A stretch of DNA of 64,000 nucleotides from Microbacterium sp. LWO14-1.2 (GCF_038397715.1 NZ_CP151633.1:2728001-2792000); one strand, 5' to 3'. Shown: positions 44,652-54,467, counted from the stretch's first letter. The notes: generated by a model not told the origin, from the letters alone. Made by a program: numbers and translations.

Positions 44652-45406
44652 TGGGACAGAAGGTAAACCCGTACGGCTTCCGCCTCGGCATCACCACGGA
44701 CCACGTGTCGCGCTGGTTCTCGGACTCGACGAAGCCGGGTCAGCGTTACGCCGACTACGTGGCCGAGGACATCAAGATCCGTCGTCTGCTGCAGACGCAG
44801 CTCGACCGCGCCGGCGTCTCGAACATCGAGATCGAGCGCACCCGTGACCGCGTCCGCGTCGACATCCACACCGCCCGTCCGGGCATCGTGATCGGTCGTC
44901 GTGGTGCAGAGGCCGAGCGCATCCGCGGCGACCTCGAGAAGCTCACGGGCAAGCAGATCCAGCTGAACATCCTCGAGGTGAAGAACCCCGAGGCCGACGC
45001 TCAGCTCGTCGCGCAGGGCATCGCCGAGCAGCTCTCTGCTCGTGTGGCGTTCCGTCGCGCGATGCGCAAGGGTCTCCAGGGCGCGCAGCGCGCTGGCGCC
45101 AAGGGCATCCGCATCCAGGTCTCCGGCCGCCTCGGCGGCGCCGAGATGAGCCGTTCGGAGTTCTACCGCGAGGGTCGTGTGCCGCTGCACACGCTGCGCG
45201 CGAACATCGACTACGGCTTCTACGAGGCCAAGACCACCTTCGGCCGCATCGGCGTGAAGGTCTGGATCTACAAGGGCGACCTGACCAACAAGGAGCTTGC
45301 TCGCGAGCAGGCCAACGCACCGAAGTCCCGTCGTGGCGACCGTGGTGGCGACCGCCGCCGCGCGCCCCGCAACGAGGCTCCCGTCGCAGAAGGAGCGTCT
45401 GCCTGA
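44651..45406 (+). CDS. rpsC: 30S ribosomal protein S3
   Basis: This 251-residue S3 at the mRNA entry has a KH domain with [19 protein letters not shown] (near 81-99) and the basic helix face of the mRNA helicase centre. The C-terminal 35 residues ([18 protein letters not shown]) form an Arg/Gly-rich tail. Overlaps rplP by 1 bp. Confidence 0.98.
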   Translation: MGQKVNPYGFRLGITTDHVSRWFSDSTKPGQRYADYVAEDIKIRRLLQTQLDRAGVSNIEIERTRDRVRVDIHTARPGIVIGRRGAEAERIRGDLEKLTGKQIQLNILEVKNPEADAQLVAQGIAEQLSARVAFRRAMRKGLQGAQRAGAKGIRIQVSGRLGGAEMSRSEFYREGRVPLHTLRANIDYGFYEAKTTFGRIGVKVWIYKGDLTNKELAREQANAPKSRRGDRGGDRRRAPRNEAPVAEGASA

Positions 45407-45825
45407 TGCTTATCCCCCGCAAGGTCAAGTACCGCAAGCAGCACCACCCGAAGCGCGATGGCCAGGCCACCGGCGGCACGAAGGTCTCCTTCGGCGAGTT
45501 CGGCATCCAGGCCCTCACCCCGGCGTACGTGACGAACCGTCAGATCGAGTCCGCTCGTATCGCGATGACCCGTCACATCAAGCGTGGTGGAAAGGTGTGG
45601 ATCAACATCTACCCGGACCGCCCGCTCACCAAGAAGCCGGCTGAGACCCGCATGGGTTCCGGTAAGGGCTCGCCCGAGTGGTGGGTCGCCAACGTCAAGC
45701 CGGGTCGCGTCCTCTTCGAGGTCGCCGGTGTCAACGAGGAACTCGCTCGTGAGGCACTGACCCGAGCAATCCACAAGCTGCCGCTCAAGGCACGCATCAT
45801 CAAGCGCGAGGAGGGCGACGCGTAA
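45406..45825 (+). CDS. rplP: 50S ribosomal protein L16
   Basis: This 139-residue L16 organises the A-site region of the large subunit. Features are [18 protein letters not shown] at the start, [44 protein letters not shown] signature near 51-90. Overlaps rpmC by 1 bp. Confidence 0.98.
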   Translation: MLIPRKVKYRKQHHPKRDGQATGGTKVSFGEFGIQALTPAYVTNRQIESARIAMTRHIKRGGKVWINIYPDRPLTKKPAETRMGSGKGSPEWWVANVKPGRVLFEVAGVNEELAREALTRAIHKLPLKARIIKREEGDA

Positions 45826-46142
45826 TGGCGATCGGCACCAAGGAGCTCGCTCCGGCAGAGCTCGACACGTTCGAAGACCAGCGCCTCGTTGAGGAGCTGC
45901 GCAAGGCCAAGGAGGAGCTGTTCAACCTCCGTTTCCAGTCGGCCACCGGCCAGCTGGAGAGCCACGGCCGCATCCGCGCCGTCAAGCGCGACATCGCGCG
46001 CCTCTACACCGTGATCCGCGAGCGCGAGCTGGGCATCCGTGCGACGCCCGCTCCCGTCGAGGCTCCGGCCAAGAAGGCGTCCAAGTCGAAGGCGAAGAAG
46101 GCGGATGCCGCTGACGACGCCGTGAAGGAAGAGGCCGAGTGA
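45825..46142 (+). CDS. rpmC: 50S ribosomal protein L29 with C-terminal extension
   Basis: This 105-residue L29 has a helical core ([25 protein letters not shown], stretch near 21-45; [22 protein letters not shown] near 49-70). The last 30 residues are an Ala/Lys/Glu tail absent from short homologues. L29 binds near the exit tunnel and SRP site. Stop overlaps rpsQ as TGATG. Confidence 0.95.
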   Translation: MAIGTKELAPAELDTFEDQRLVEELRKAKEELFNLRFQSATGQLESHGRIRAVKRDIARLYTVIRERELGIRATPAPVEAPAKKASKSKAKKADAADDAVKEEAE

Positions 46143-46459
46143 TGGCTGAGAAGAAGGCTGCAGCCGCTGAGGTCGAGCACGCCGCGCACGATGTGCGCGA
46201 CGCCGAGGCCCGCGGTTACCGCAAGGCCCGTCGTGGCTACGTCGTCAGCGACAAGATGGACAAGACCATCGTGGTCGAGGTCGAGGACCGCGTGAAGCAC
46301 CCGCTTTACGGCAAGGTCATCCGCCGCACCTCGAAGGTCAAGGCGCACGATGAGGCGAACTCCGCCGGCATCGGCGACCTCGTCCTGATCAACGAGACCC
46401 GCCCGCTGAGCGCCACCAAGCGCTGGCGTCTGGTGGAGATTCTGGAGAAGGCCAAGTGA
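46142..46459 (+). CDS. rpsQ: 30S ribosomal protein S17
   Basis: This 105-residue OB-fold 16S-binding protein has [35 protein letters not shown] signature (near 30-60). An N-terminal Ala/Glu-rich tail of about 25 residues precedes the core. ATG 46142 is chosen over the GTG one codon earlier. Confidence 0.96.
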   Translation: MAEKKAAAAEVEHAAHDVRDAEARGYRKARRGYVVSDKMDKTIVVEVEDRVKHPLYGKVIRRTSKVKAHDEANSAGIGDLVLINETRPLSATKRWRLVEILEKAK

Positions 46460-46824
46460 TTCAGCAGGAGTCTCGCCTCAAGGTCGCCGACAACACCGGC
46501 GCGAAGGAACTGCTCACGATCCGCGTCCTCGGTGGCTCGCGCCGCCGCTACGCCGGTCTGGGCGACACCATCGTCGCGACGGTCAAGGACGCGATCCCGG
46601 GCGGAAACGTCAAGAAGGGCGATGTGGTCAAGGCCGTCATCGTCCGCACGGTCAAGTCCACGCGCCGTCCCGACGGCTCGTACATCAAGTTCGACGAGAA
46701 CGCCGCCGTGATCCTGAAGAACGACGGGGAGCCCCGCGGCACCCGCATCTTCGGCCCGGTCGGCCGTGAGCTTCGCGACAAGAAGTTCATGAAGATCGTC
46801 TCGCTGGCGCCGGAGGTTATCTAA
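46456..46824 (+). CDS. rplN: 50S ribosomal protein L14
   Basis: This 122-residue L14 starts at GTG and reads [19 protein letters not shown]. It contains [11 protein letters not shown] and [11 protein letters not shown], with ENAAV near the site that interacts with L19 and IF2. It overlaps rpsQ by 4 bp and opens the spc-type gene set, here continuous with the S10 operon. Confidence 0.98.
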   Translation: MIQQESRLKVADNTGAKELLTIRVLGGSRRRYAGLGDTIVATVKDAIPGGNVKKGDVVKAVIVRTVKSTRRPDGSYIKFDENAAVILKNDGEPRGTRIFGPVGRELRDKKFMKIVSLAPEVI

Positions 46825-46827
46825 GTC

Positions 46828-47175
46828 ATGGCGAAGATCAAGAAGGGTGACCTGGTTCAGGTCATCACCGGACCCAAGGACGAGCGCGGCAAGCAGGGCA
46901 AGGTCCTCGAGATCCTGTCCGAGCGCAACCGCGTCGTCGTCGAGGGCGTGAATTACGTCACCAAGCACACGCGCGTCGGTCAGACGCAGCGTGGCACCAA
47001 GACGGGTGGCCTCGAGACTGTCGAGGCTCCCATCCACATCTCGAACGTCGCACTCGTCGACCCCTCGACCAAGAAGCCGACCAAGGTCGGTCACCGTGTC
47101 GAGGAGCAGACCAAGGACGGCGTCAAGCGCACCGTCCGCGTGCGCTTCGCGAAGAAGAGCGGTAAGGACCTCTGA
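46828..47175 (+). CDS. rplX: 50S ribosomal protein L24
   Basis: This 115-residue assembly initiator has the KOW motif in [26 protein letters not shown] (stretch near 4-29). It binds the 5' part of 23S rRNA. Overlaps rplE by one base. Confidence 0.98.
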   Translation: MAKIKKGDLVQVITGPKDERGKQGKVLEILSERNRVVVEGVNYVTKHTRVGQTQRGTKTGGLETVEAPIHISNVALVDPSTKKPTKVGHRVEEQTKDGVKRTVRVRFAKKSGKDL

Positions 47176-47765
47176 TGGCAACCGAGACTGCCGTGGAGGC
47201 TGGCAAGATCCAGCCCCGCCTGAAGCAGAAGTACAACGCTGAGATCAAGAAGGCGCTGCAGGACGAGTTCGGCTACGCGAACGTCATGCAGATCCCGGGC
47301 CTGGTCAAGGTCGTCGTGAACACCGGTGTCGGCGAGGCAGCTCGCGACAGCAAGGTGATCGATGGTGCGGTCGACGACCTCACCAAGATCACCGGCCAGA
47401 AGCCGATCGTCACGAAGGCTCGCAAGTCCATCGCGCAGTTCAAGCTGCGCGAGGGTCAGGCCATCGGCGCGCACGTCACCCTCCGCGGTGACCGCGCGTG
47501 GGAGTTCGTCGACCGCCTGGTCTCGCTCGCACTGCCCCGCATCCGCGACTTCCGCGGTCTGTCGGCCAAGCAGTTCGACGGCAACGGCAACTACACCTTC
47601 GGTCTCCAGGAGCAGAGCGTGTTCCACGAGATCGACCAGGACAAGATCGACCGGGTTCGCGGTTTCGACATCACCGTCGTGACCACCGCGAAGACGGATG
47701 ACGAGGGCCGCGCCCTGCTGCGCCACCTCGGCTTCCCGTTCCGGTCGGACGACGCCCAGGCGTAA
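47175..47765 (+). CDS. rplE: 50S ribosomal protein L5
   Basis: This 196-residue central protuberance protein binds 5S rRNA. Features are [14 protein letters not shown] (near 43-56), [15 protein letters not shown] and [15 protein letters not shown]. In most actinobacteria rpsN follows; here it does not. Confidence 0.98.
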   Translation: MATETAVEAGKIQPRLKQKYNAEIKKALQDEFGYANVMQIPGLVKVVVNTGVGEAARDSKVIDGAVDDLTKITGQKPIVTKARKSIAQFKLREGQAIGAHVTLRGDRAWEFVDRLVSLALPRIRDFRGLSAKQFDGNGNYTFGLQEQSVFHEIDQDKIDRVRGFDITVVTTAKTDDEGRALLRHLGFPFRSDDAQA

Positions 47766-47771
47766 CACCTC

Positions 47772-47808
47772 CGACGGGCTCAGCGGCCAGTGGTCACTGA
47801 GCCCGTCG
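47772..47808. repeat. REP-like hairpin after rplE
   Basis: A perfect 12-bp inverted repeat CGACGGGCTCAG/CTGAGCCCGTCG with a 13-nt loop. The CTGAGCC(C/T)GTCGAAG end is of a type widely repeated in actinobacterial intergenic DNA, by recollection. It occupies the usual rpsN position and may attenuate transcription between the two halves of the operon. Confidence 0.75.
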
Positions 47809-47817
47809 AAGTGCACG

Positions 47818-47823
47818 TACAAT
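47818..47823 (+). promoter_or_regulatory. -10 box TACAAT before rpsH
   Basis: TACAAT is a good actinobacterial -10, 76 bp before rpsH and directly after the hairpin; no clear -35 is visible. Confidence 0.5.
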
Positions 47824-47898
47824 TGAAGATTGCGTGCTCATCGCAGGCCGTCTGTCGTGTAACGGCAGCCGGAACCTCATGAACGAAGGAAAACACCC

Positions 47899-48297
47899 AT
47901 GACAATGACAGACCCGGTCGCAGACATGCTGACCCGTCTGCGCAACGCGAACTCGGCGCACCACGACTCTGTGACCCTGCCGTCGAGCAAGCTCAAGACG
48001 CACATCGCCGAGATCCTCCAGCAGGAGGGTTACATCGCCGGCTGGGAGACCGCTCCCGCCCGCGTCGGCACCAACCTCACGCTGCAGCTCAAGTACGGTC
48101 CCAACCGTGAGCGCTCGATCGCGGGCATCAAGCGCGTGTCGAAGCCCGGTCTCCGCGTGTACGCGAAGTCGACCGAGCTCCCCAAGGTCCTCGGCGGCCT
48201 CGGCGTGGCCATCCTGTCCACCTCCTCCGGTCTTCTCACCGACCGTCAGGCTGAGCAGAAGGGCGTGGGCGGAGAAGTTCTCGCCTACGTGTGGTGA
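47899..48297 (+). CDS. rpsH: 30S ribosomal protein S8
   Basis: This 132-residue 16S central-domain binder starts [17 protein letters not shown]. It ends with [33 protein letters not shown], the usual S8 signature near 99-132. In E. coli S8 represses the spc operon. RBS GAAGGA lies upstream. Confidence 0.98.
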   Translation: MTMTDPVADMLTRLRNANSAHHDSVTLPSSKLKTHIAEILQQEGYIAGWETAPARVGTNLTLQLKYGPNRERSIAGIKRVSKPGLRVYAKSTELPKVLGGLGVAILSTSSGLLTDRQAEQKGVGGEVLAYVW

Positions 48298-48303
48298 TCC
48301 CAG

Positions 48304-48840
48304 ATGTCGCGTATCGGACGACTTCCCATCGACGTTCCCGCGGGCGTGACCGTTTCGGTCGACGGCCGTGAGGTCGCGGTGAAGGGCCCCAAGGGTGAGC
48401 TCACCCTCACGGTGGCCAACCCCATCGAGGTCGCGGTCGAGGAGAACCAGGTTCTCGTCACCCGTCCCGACGACGAGCGCGAGTCGCGGTCGCTCCACGG
48501 CCTGACCCGCACTCTCATCAACAACAACATCATCGGCGTGACCCAGGGCTACTCCAAGGGCCTCGAGGTCGTCGGCACCGGTTACCGCGTGGCGCAGAAG
48601 GGCAGCTCGGTCGAGTTCGCCCTCGGCTTCTCGCACCCGGTCCTCATCGACCCGCCCGCCGGCATCACGCTCACGGTCGAGGGCACGAACAAGCTCACCG
48701 TCAGCGGGATCGACAAGCAGGCTGTCGGCGAGGCAGCTGCCAACATCCGCAAGATCCGCAAGCCCGAGCCGTACAAGGGCAAGGGCGTGCGCTACGCCGG
48801 CGAGAACGTGCGTCGCAAGGCCGGAAAGAGTGGTAAGTAA
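48304..48840 (+). CDS. rplF: 50S ribosomal protein L6
   Basis: This 178-residue L6 near the GTPase centre starts [21 protein letters not shown]. It has two related domains and ends in the conserved [26 protein letters not shown] (stretch near 152-177). Confidence 0.98.
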   Translation: MSRIGRLPIDVPAGVTVSVDGREVAVKGPKGELTLTVANPIEVAVEENQVLVTRPDDERESRSLHGLTRTLINNNIIGVTQGYSKGLEVVGTGYRVAQKGSSVEFALGFSHPVLIDPPAGITLTVEGTNKLTVSGIDKQAVGEAAANIRKIRKPEPYKGKGVRYAGENVRRKAGKSGK

Positions 48841-48842
48841 CC

Positions 48843-49202
48843 ATGGCTCTCAAGTCAAAGTCTGACGCCCGCGCGCGTCGTCACGCCCGCCTTCGCAAGA
48901 AGGTCGTGGGCACCGAGGTGCGTCCGCGCCTCGTCGTCAACCGTTCGGCTCGCCACGTCTTCGTGCAGCTCGTCGACGACAGCAAGGGTCACACCGTTGC
49001 GTCGGCTTCGACGCTCGAGACCGACCTGCGCGGGTTCGAGGGTGACAAGACCGCCAAGGCCCGCAAGGTCGGCGAGCTCGTCGCCGAGCGTGCGAAGGCC
49101 GCCGGCGTTTCCGAGGCAGTGTTCGACCGTGGCGGCAACCGCTACGCGGGTCGTGTCGCCGCCATCGCCGAGGGCGCTCGTGAAGGAGGCCTGGCACTGT
49201 GA
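48843..49202 (+). CDS. rplR: 50S ribosomal protein L18
   Basis: This 119-residue 5S rRNA-binding protein has [31 protein letters not shown] (stretch near 12-42) and the C-terminal [25 protein letters not shown]. Overlaps rpsE by 4 bp. Confidence 0.98.
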   Translation: MALKSKSDARARRHARLRKKVVGTEVRPRLVVNRSARHVFVQLVDDSKGHTVASASTLETDLRGFEGDKTAKARKVGELVAERAKAAGVSEAVFDRGGNRYAGRVAAIAEGAREGGLAL

Positions 49203-49900
49203 GTGACAACAAGGAGAACGAAGTGACCGAAGCGGCTGCTGCCACTTCCGAGACCGCTGCGGGCACCACGCAGTCCGAGCCGTCTCGCGACCAGCGCGAC
49301 GGTCGCCGTGGCGGCCGTGGTGACCGCAACCAGGGCGGCCGCGACCGCAACTCGCGCGACCGTGGCGACAACCAGTTCCTGGAGCGCGTCGTCACCATCA
49401 ACCGCGTCTCGAAGGTCGTGAAGGGTGGTCGTCGCTTCAGCTTCACCGCTCTCGTGGTCGTCGGCGACGGCAACGGTCTGGTGGGCGTCGGCTACGGCAA
49501 GGCCCGCGAGGTCCCTCTGGCGATCTCGAAGGGTGTCGAAGAGGCCAAGCGCAACTTCTTCCGCGTGCCGCGTGTCGCGAGCACCATCCCGCACCCCGTG
49601 CAGGGTGAGGCCGCAGCCGGCGTCGTGCTGCTGCGTCCGGCCGCTGCCGGTACCGGTGTCATCGCGGGTGGTCCCGTGCGCGCCGTGCTCGAGTGCGCCG
49701 GCATCCACGACGTGCTGTCGAAGTCGCTCGGCTCGTCGAACACGATCAACATCGTGCACGCGACGGTGGAGGCGCTGAAGCAGCTCGAGGAGCCCCGTGC
49801 GGTCGCCGCTCGTCGTGGCCTCGAGTTCGACCAGGTCGCCCCCGCGCGTCTTGTCCGCGCCGAGGCTGACGCCATCGCCGCACAGAAGGTAGGTGCCTGA
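49199..49900 (+). CDS. rpsE: 30S ribosomal protein S5 with long N-terminal tail
   Basis: This 233-residue S5 has an N-terminal tail of about 55 residues. The tail is Ala/Thr/Ser-rich, then Arg/Gly-rich ([16 protein letters not shown]). The core has [20 protein letters not shown] (near 61-80), [17 protein letters not shown] and [17 protein letters not shown]5 lies at the mRNA entry. GTG start overlaps the rplR stop. Confidence 0.97.
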   Translation: MSDNKENEVTEAAAATSETAAGTTQSEPSRDQRDGRRGGRGDRNQGGRDRNSRDRGDNQFLERVVTINRVSKVVKGGRRFSFTALVVVGDGNGLVGVGYGKAREVPLAISKGVEEAKRNFFRVPRVASTIPHPVQGEAAAGVVLLRPAAAGTGVIAGGPVRAVLECAGIHDVLSKSLGSSNTINIVHATVEALKQLEEPRAVAARRGLEFDQVAPARLVRAEADAIAAQKVGA

Positions 49901-50085
49901 TGGCCGCCCGGCTCAAGGTCACGCAGATCAAGTCCAAGGTGAGTGAGAAGCAGAACCAGCGCGACACGCTGCGTTCGCTCGGTCTCAAGCGGATCGGTGA
50001 CAGCACCGTCCGTCCCGACGACGCGCAGACGCGCGGCTACGTCAAGACCGTCGCGCACCTCGTGAAGGTTGAGGAGATCGACTAA
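49900..50085 (+). CDS. rpmD: 50S ribosomal protein L30
   Basis: This 61-residue L30 has [29 protein letters not shown] (stretch near 5-33). Standard length, and overlaps rplO by one base. Confidence 0.97.
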   Translation: MAARLKVTQIKSKVSEKQNQRDTLRSLGLKRIGDSTVRPDDAQTRGYVKTVAHLVKVEEID

Positions 50086-50714
50086 TGGCTGAGAAGAACG
50101 AAGCCGTCGAGGCCGAGAAGGCCCCGAAGAAGGCTGCCGCTCCCAAGGCTGCCGCCGAGAAGAAGCCCGCCGCCAAGAAGTCGTCCGCTGCTGCGGCCGA
50201 CGCCAAGGCCGAGGCTCCTGCGAAGAAGCCCGCCGCCAAGAAGGCCGCGCCGAAGACGGATGCTCCGGCATCGCGTCCCGGCGTCCTGAAGGTGCACCAC
50301 CTGCGTCCGGTCCCCGGATCCAACACTGCGAAGACCCGTGTCGGTCGCGGTGAGGGCTCCAAGGGCAAGACCGCGGGTCGCGGTACCAAGGGCACCAAGG
50401 CTCGCAACACCGTTCGCGTCGGGTTCGAGGGTGGGCAGATGCCTCTGCACATGCGCACCCCGAAGCTGCGCGGTTTCAAGAACCCGTTCCGCGTCGAGTA
50501 CCAGGTCGTGAACCTGGAGAAGCTCGCGGAGCTCTACCCCCAGGGTGGCGACGTCACCGTGAGCGACCTGGTCGCCAAGGGTGCGGTTCGCAAGAACGAG
50601 AAGGTCAAGGTTCTCGGCGGCGGCGACATCGCCGTGAAGCTCACCGTCTCGGTCGACAAGGTCTCGGGTTCTGCCGAGCAGAAGATCGTGGCAGCGGGCG
50701 GATCCGTCAAGTAA
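50085..50714 (+). CDS. rplO: 50S ribosomal protein L15 with Lys/Ala/Pro-rich N-terminal extension
   Basis: This 209-residue protein joins about 63 residues of low-complexity Ala, Lys and Pro (EKKPAAKK and AKKPAAKKA patterns, similar to histone H1-like tails) to a normal L15 core. The core starts near [12 protein letters not shown] (68-79) and contains [21 protein letters not shown]. Usual L15 is about 145-150 residues. The tail's role is unknown. Confidence 0.96.
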   Translation: MAEKNEAVEAEKAPKKAAAPKAAAEKKPAAKKSSAAAADAKAEAPAKKPAAKKAAPKTDAPASRPGVLKVHHLRPVPGSNTAKTRVGRGEGSKGKTAGRGTKGTKARNTVRVGFEGGQMPLHMRTPKLRGFKNPFRVEYQVVNLEKLAELYPQGGDVTVSDLVAKGAVRKNEKVKVLGGGDIAVKLTVSVDKVSGSAEQKIVAAGGSVK

Positions 50715-50724
50715 CCACTTCATG

Positions 50725-50753
50725 AGAGGGGTCGGAGATTCTCCGGCCCCTCT
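50725..50753 (+). terminator. terminator after rplO
   Basis: A 13-bp stem AGAGGGGTCGGAG/CTCCGGCCCCTCT with a 3-nt loop and TT tail; one T-G pair. It is of the same sequence type as the tuf terminator. Confidence 0.8.
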
Positions 50754-50760
50754 TATGGGT

Positions 50761-50766
50761 TAGCCT
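50761..50766 (+). promoter_or_regulatory. -10 box TAGCCT of secY
   Basis: TAGCCT lies 58 bp before the TTG start of secY, just past the rplO terminator. No clear -35 is visible. Confidence 0.4.
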
Positions 50767-50818
50767 GTTCTTTCAGCCGTCCTTCAGGGATCGGCAACCT
50801 TTTCAGGAGGAACGTCCC

Positions 50819-52141
50819 TTGTTTAGCGCCATCGCGCGGATCTTCCGCACGCCCGACCTGCGTCGGAAGATCGGTTTCACTCTCGCCATCGTCGCGATCT
50901 ACCGACTCGGCTCCAACGTCCCCGCTCCGTTCGTGAACTTCCCGAATGTCGAGGAGTGCCTCGCTCAGAATTCGGGCACCGAGGGACTGCTGGGTCTGGT
51001 CAACCTCTTCTCCGGCGGGGCGCTCCTCCAGCTCTCCATCTTCGCCCTGGGTGTGATGCCGTACATCACGGCGACGATCATCACCCAGCTCCTGCGCGTG
51101 GTGATCCCGCACTTCGAGGCCCTGCACAAGGAGGGTCAGGCCGGCCAGTCCAAGCTGACCCAGTACACGCGGTACCTCACGATCGCGCTGGCGCTCCTGC
51201 AGTCGACCACGCTCGTGACGGTGGCCCGCAGCGGTCAGCTCTTCGGCACGAGCGACCTGGCCGCGTGCCAGAACCTGCTGACGAACGACGTGTGGTGGGC
51301 GCAGCTGCTCATCATCATGGCGATGACCGCCGGCACCGGCCTCATCATGTGGTTCGCCGAGCTCGTCACCGAGCGCGGCATCGGCAACGGCATGTCGCTG
51401 CTCATCTTCACCTCCATCGCGGCCACGTTCCCCGGTGCCATGTGGCTGATCTGGGAGAGCCGCGGCTTCGAGGTCTTCCTGCTCGTGCTCCTCGTCGGCA
51501 TCATCGTGATGGGCCTCGTCGTGTTCGTCGAGCAGTCGCAGCGCCGCATCCCCGTGCAGTACGCCAAGCGCATGGTCGGCCGCCGCACCTTCGGCGGAAC
51601 GAACACGTACATCCCGATCAAGGTCAACATGGCGGGTGTGATCCCCGTGATCTTCGCCTCGTCGCTGCTGTACATCCCCGCGCTCATCGCGCAGTTCAAC
51701 ACCCCGCAGGACGGCTCCGAGCCGGCCGCGTGGGTCACCTGGATCAGCACGTACTTCACCACGGGCAACCACCCGATCTACATGGTGGCGTACTTCCTGC
51801 TGATCATCGGGTTCACCTACTTCTACGTCGCGATCACGTTCAACCCGGTCGAGGTCGCCGACAACATGAAGAAGTACGGCGGCTTCATCCCCGGCATCCG
51901 TGCCGGTCGTCCGACCGCCGAGTACCTCGACTACGTGCTCACGCGCATCACGCTGCCCGGCTCGATCTACCTCGGTCTGATCGCGCTCATCCCGCTCATC
52001 GCCCTCGCCACCGTCGGCGCCAACCAGAACTTCCCGTTCGGCGGCGCCTCGATCCTCATCATCGTCGGTGTGGGTCTCGAGACGGTCAAGCAGATCGATG
52101 CGCAGCTGCAGCAGCGTCACTACGAAGGGCTCCTCCGATGA
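50819..52141 (+). CDS. secY: preprotein translocase subunit SecY
   Basis: This 440-residue Sec channel protein has ten membrane segments and starts FSAIARIFRTPDLRRKIGFT. It has GVMPYITATIITQLL (near 78-92), the loop RRIPVQYAKRMVGRRTFGGTNTYIP and NMKKYGGFIPGIRAG. It forms the translocon with SecE and SecG. The TTG start is supported by AGGAGG 8 nt upstream, and is an unusual start codon. Stop overlaps adk as ATGA. Confidence 0.97.
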   Translation: MFSAIARIFRTPDLRRKIGFTLAIVAIYRLGSNVPAPFVNFPNVEECLAQNSGTEGLLGLVNLFSGGALLQLSIFALGVMPYITATIITQLLRVVIPHFEALHKEGQAGQSKLTQYTRYLTIALALLQSTTLVTVARSGQLFGTSDLAACQNLLTNDVWWAQLLIIMAMTAGTGLIMWFAELVTERGIGNGMSLLIFTSIAATFPGAMWLIWESRGFEVFLLVLLVGIIVMGLVVFVEQSQRRIPVQYAKRMVGRRTFGGTNTYIPIKVNMAGVIPVIFASSLLYIPALIAQFNTPQDGSEPAAWVTWISTYFTTGNHPIYMVAYFLLIIGFTYFYVAITFNPVEVADNMKKYGGFIPGIRAGRPTAEYLDYVLTRITLPGSIYLGLIALIPLIALATVGANQNFPFGGASILIIVGVGLETVKQIDAQLQQRHYEGLLR

Positions 52142-52734
52142 CAGCATCCGCTCGTCTCCTCATCGTCGGCCCGCAGGGCTCGGGCAAGGGCACGCAGGGT
52201 GTCCGCATCGCGGAGTCCTACGGCATCCCCGTGGTCTCGACGGGAGACATGTTCCGCGCGAACATCAAGGAGGGCACGCCCCTCGGCCAGCAGGTCACCG
52301 AGATCCTCGACAAGGGCGACCTCGTCCCCGACGAGCTCACGAGTGAGATCGTGCGCGATCGCCTGTCGCAGGACGACGCGGCGAACGGGTTCCTGCTCGA
52401 CGGCTACCCGCGCAACACCGCGCAGGTGGCGCACCTCGAGGAGTTCCTCGGCGAGCGAGGCGAGTCTCTGGATGCCGTCATCCTGCTGGACGTGCCTCGT
52501 GACGAGAGCATCTCCCGCCTGAAGCTCCGTGCAGCGGAGCAGGGACGCTCCGACGACACGGATGCCGCGATCGCGCACCGACTCGACATCTACGAGCACG
52601 AGACGGCTCCGATCCTCGAGGTGTACGGGGAGCGTGGCATCGTCGACCGGATCGACGGCGTCGGCTCTCTCGACGAGATCACCGAGCGCGTGTTCGCGGC
52701 GCTGGCCGCGCGCGGCCTGCGCCTCGCCGCCTGA
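52138..52734 (+). CDS. adk: adenylate kinase (short form)
   Basis: This 198-residue enzyme interconverts ATP, ADP and AMP. The P-loop is GPQGSGKGTQG (11-21). AMP-binding residues lie in VSTGDMFRANIKEGTPLG. LLDGYPRN carries the catalytic arginine region. The LID is the short type without zinc cysteines. ATG overlaps the secY stop. Confidence 0.96.
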   Translation: MTASARLLIVGPQGSGKGTQGVRIAESYGIPVVSTGDMFRANIKEGTPLGQQVTEILDKGDLVPDELTSEIVRDRLSQDDAANGFLLDGYPRNTAQVAHLEEFLGERGESLDAVILLDVPRDESISRLKLRAAEQGRSDDTDAAIAHRLDIYEHETAPILEVYGERGIVDRIDGVGSLDEITERVFAALAARGLRLAA

Positions 52735-52744
52735 TCGCCTCCCG

Positions 52745-53593
52745 ATGTTCCGCCGGTCGATCTACAAGACCCCCGCTCAGCTCCGCTCGATGGTGGAGCC
52801 GGGTCTCATCACGGCGGCGGCGCTGGACGCCGTGCGCCCGCTGATCCGCCCGGGAGTCACGACTCTCGAGCTGGATGCCGAGGCGAACCGGGTCATCCTC
52901 GAACGCGGTGCCGAGTCGAACTTCCAGCTCGTGCGCGGCTACCGTCACACGACGTGCATCTCGGTGAACGAGGAGGTCGTGCACGGCATCCCCGGCGAAC
53001 GAGTGCTCGAAGCCGGCGACATCGTCTCGATCGACTGCGGCGCGCAGTACCAGGGGTGGAACGGCGACAGCGCGATCACGGTCGTGGTGCCCGACTCTGA
53101 GAGGCCCGAACTCGTCGCCCGGCGCGAGGAGCTCTCTCGCGTGACCGAGGGATCGATGTGGGCGGGTATCGCGGCCATGGCCACGGCGACTCACCTCGGC
53201 GACCTCGGTGCGGCGATCCAGGGGTACATCGAGGCGCAGGGCGTCTCGTCCGTCTCCGGTCGCCCCTACGGCATCCTGCGGGAGTACGTCGGGCATGGGA
53301 TCGGACGCAAGATGCACGAGGCGCCGAGCGTGTTCAACTACCGGACACCAGACCCCGGAGCGGAGGTCAAACCAGGACTCGTGCTCGCGATCGAGCCCAT
53401 GGTCACCGCCGGGGGAGAGGAGACCTTCGTCGAGGACGACGACTGGACCGTCTCCACGACCGACGGCTCCGACGGCTCGCACTGGGAGCACAGCGTCGCG
53501 CTGCATGCGGACGGCATCTGGGTGCTCACCGCCCCGGATGGGGGAGCGGCCGGGCTGGCGCCCTTCGGTGTGACCCCCGCCCCGATCGCGTAA
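52745..53593 (+). CDS. map: methionine aminopeptidase type I
   Basis: This 282-residue metalloenzyme removes initiator Met. Metal ligands are in DIVSIDCGAQYQGWNGDSA (two Asp near 96 and 107), GHGIGRKMHEAP (His near 181) and AIEPM (Glu), with a final Glu in HWEHSV. Substrate-binding His in RGYRHTTCISVNEEVVHGIP. It closes the secY-adk-map cluster. Confidence 0.96.
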   Translation: MFRRSIYKTPAQLRSMVEPGLITAAALDAVRPLIRPGVTTLELDAEANRVILERGAESNFQLVRGYRHTTCISVNEEVVHGIPGERVLEAGDIVSIDCGAQYQGWNGDSAITVVVPDSERPELVARREELSRVTEGSMWAGIAAMATATHLGDLGAAIQGYIEAQGVSSVSGRPYGILREYVGHGIGRKMHEAPSVFNYRTPDPGAEVKPGLVLAIEPMVTAGGEETFVEDDDWTVSTTDGSDGSHWEHSVALHADGIWVLTAPDGGAAGLAPFGVTPAPIA

Positions 53594-53729
53594 CGAGGTC
53601 GTATCGGCCGCTGCCGTCACAACCGGCGCATAGGTTTCTGCGGGCAGAATAGAGCTGTATGGGTGCGCATGCATCCGCAGACTTCAAGCCGGGTCCGCCG
53701 TGGGTGGACCTCGACAGAAACGGAAACCC

Positions 53730-54401
53730 ATGGCAGCCGCGAAGAGCAGCAACACCAACTGGTTCGTGATCGGCGTCTCGGCGGCCGTGGTGGTCGTGCT
53801 GGCCGTCCTCGCGTTCGTCGTCGTCCTCCTCAACAACCAGGCGACCGATCCCGGTGCGGCTCCGAAGAGCAATGACACGTTCAACTCCGAGACTGGTTCG
53901 ATCGGCTTCGGCGACGGCGAGGATACCGTCGCGGTCTTCGTCGACTTCCAGTGCCCCGTCTGCAAGAGCTTCGAGGAGCAGTACGGAGCCGACCTCGAGG
54001 CAGCGGCTGCCGACGGGCGCATCACGCTCGAGTACCACCCGATCGCGATTCTCGACCGCTACTCGCAGGGCACGGAGTACTCGTCCCGCTCGGCCGGCGC
54101 TGCGGTCTGTGTCGCCGAGTCGAACCCCGACCTCTACCTCGACTACGCGAAGACGCTGTTCGACAACCAGCCCGCCGAGAACTCCGCAGGTCTGACGACC
54201 GATCAGCTTGCCGACTTCGCGACGCAGGTCGGCGCAGACGACGCGGTCTCGTGCATCACCGACGAGACGTACCGCAAGTTCGGTGCGGCGCAGGCCAAGA
54301 AGAACGAGATCAGCGGCACGCCGACCGTCGAGGTCAACGGCACGCGTCTCAACCTTCAGGACCAGGCGGACTTCAAGAAGTTCACCGATCTGCTCGGCTG
54401 A
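53730..54401 (+). CDS. DsbA-like thioredoxin-fold protein, membrane anchored
   Basis: This 223-residue protein has an N-terminal membrane anchor (about 12-36) and an extracytoplasmic DsbA/BDBD domain with the CxxC active site CPVC near 77-80 (DFQCPVCKSF). The cis-proline loop is in SGTPTVEVNG near 197-206. It probably oxidises or reduces disulfides of exported proteins. It sits between map and infA, separate from the translation genes in function. The Shine-Dalgarno is weak. An overlapping short ORF precedes it. Confidence 0.85.
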   Translation: MAAAKSSNTNWFVIGVSAAVVVVLAVLAFVVVLLNNQATDPGAAPKSNDTFNSETGSIGFGDGEDTVAVFVDFQCPVCKSFEEQYGADLEAAAADGRITLEYHPIAILDRYSQGTEYSSRSAGAAVCVAESNPDLYLDYAKTLFDNQPAENSAGLTTDQLADFATQVGADDAVSCITDETYRKFGAAQAKKNEISGTPTVEVNGTRLNLQDQADFKKFTDLLG

Positions 54402-54420
54402 TCGGCTCGACCTCCGATAG

Positions 54421-54458
54421 GGGAGTTCCGGCATCCTGCTCAGGTTGCCGGAACTCCC
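54421..54458 (+). terminator. terminator after the DsbA-like gene
   Basis: GGGAGTTCCGGCA (54421-54433) pairs perfectly with TGCCGGAACTCCC (54446-54458); TT follows. Confidence 0.85.
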
Positions 54459-54467
54459 TTCGTCGTC

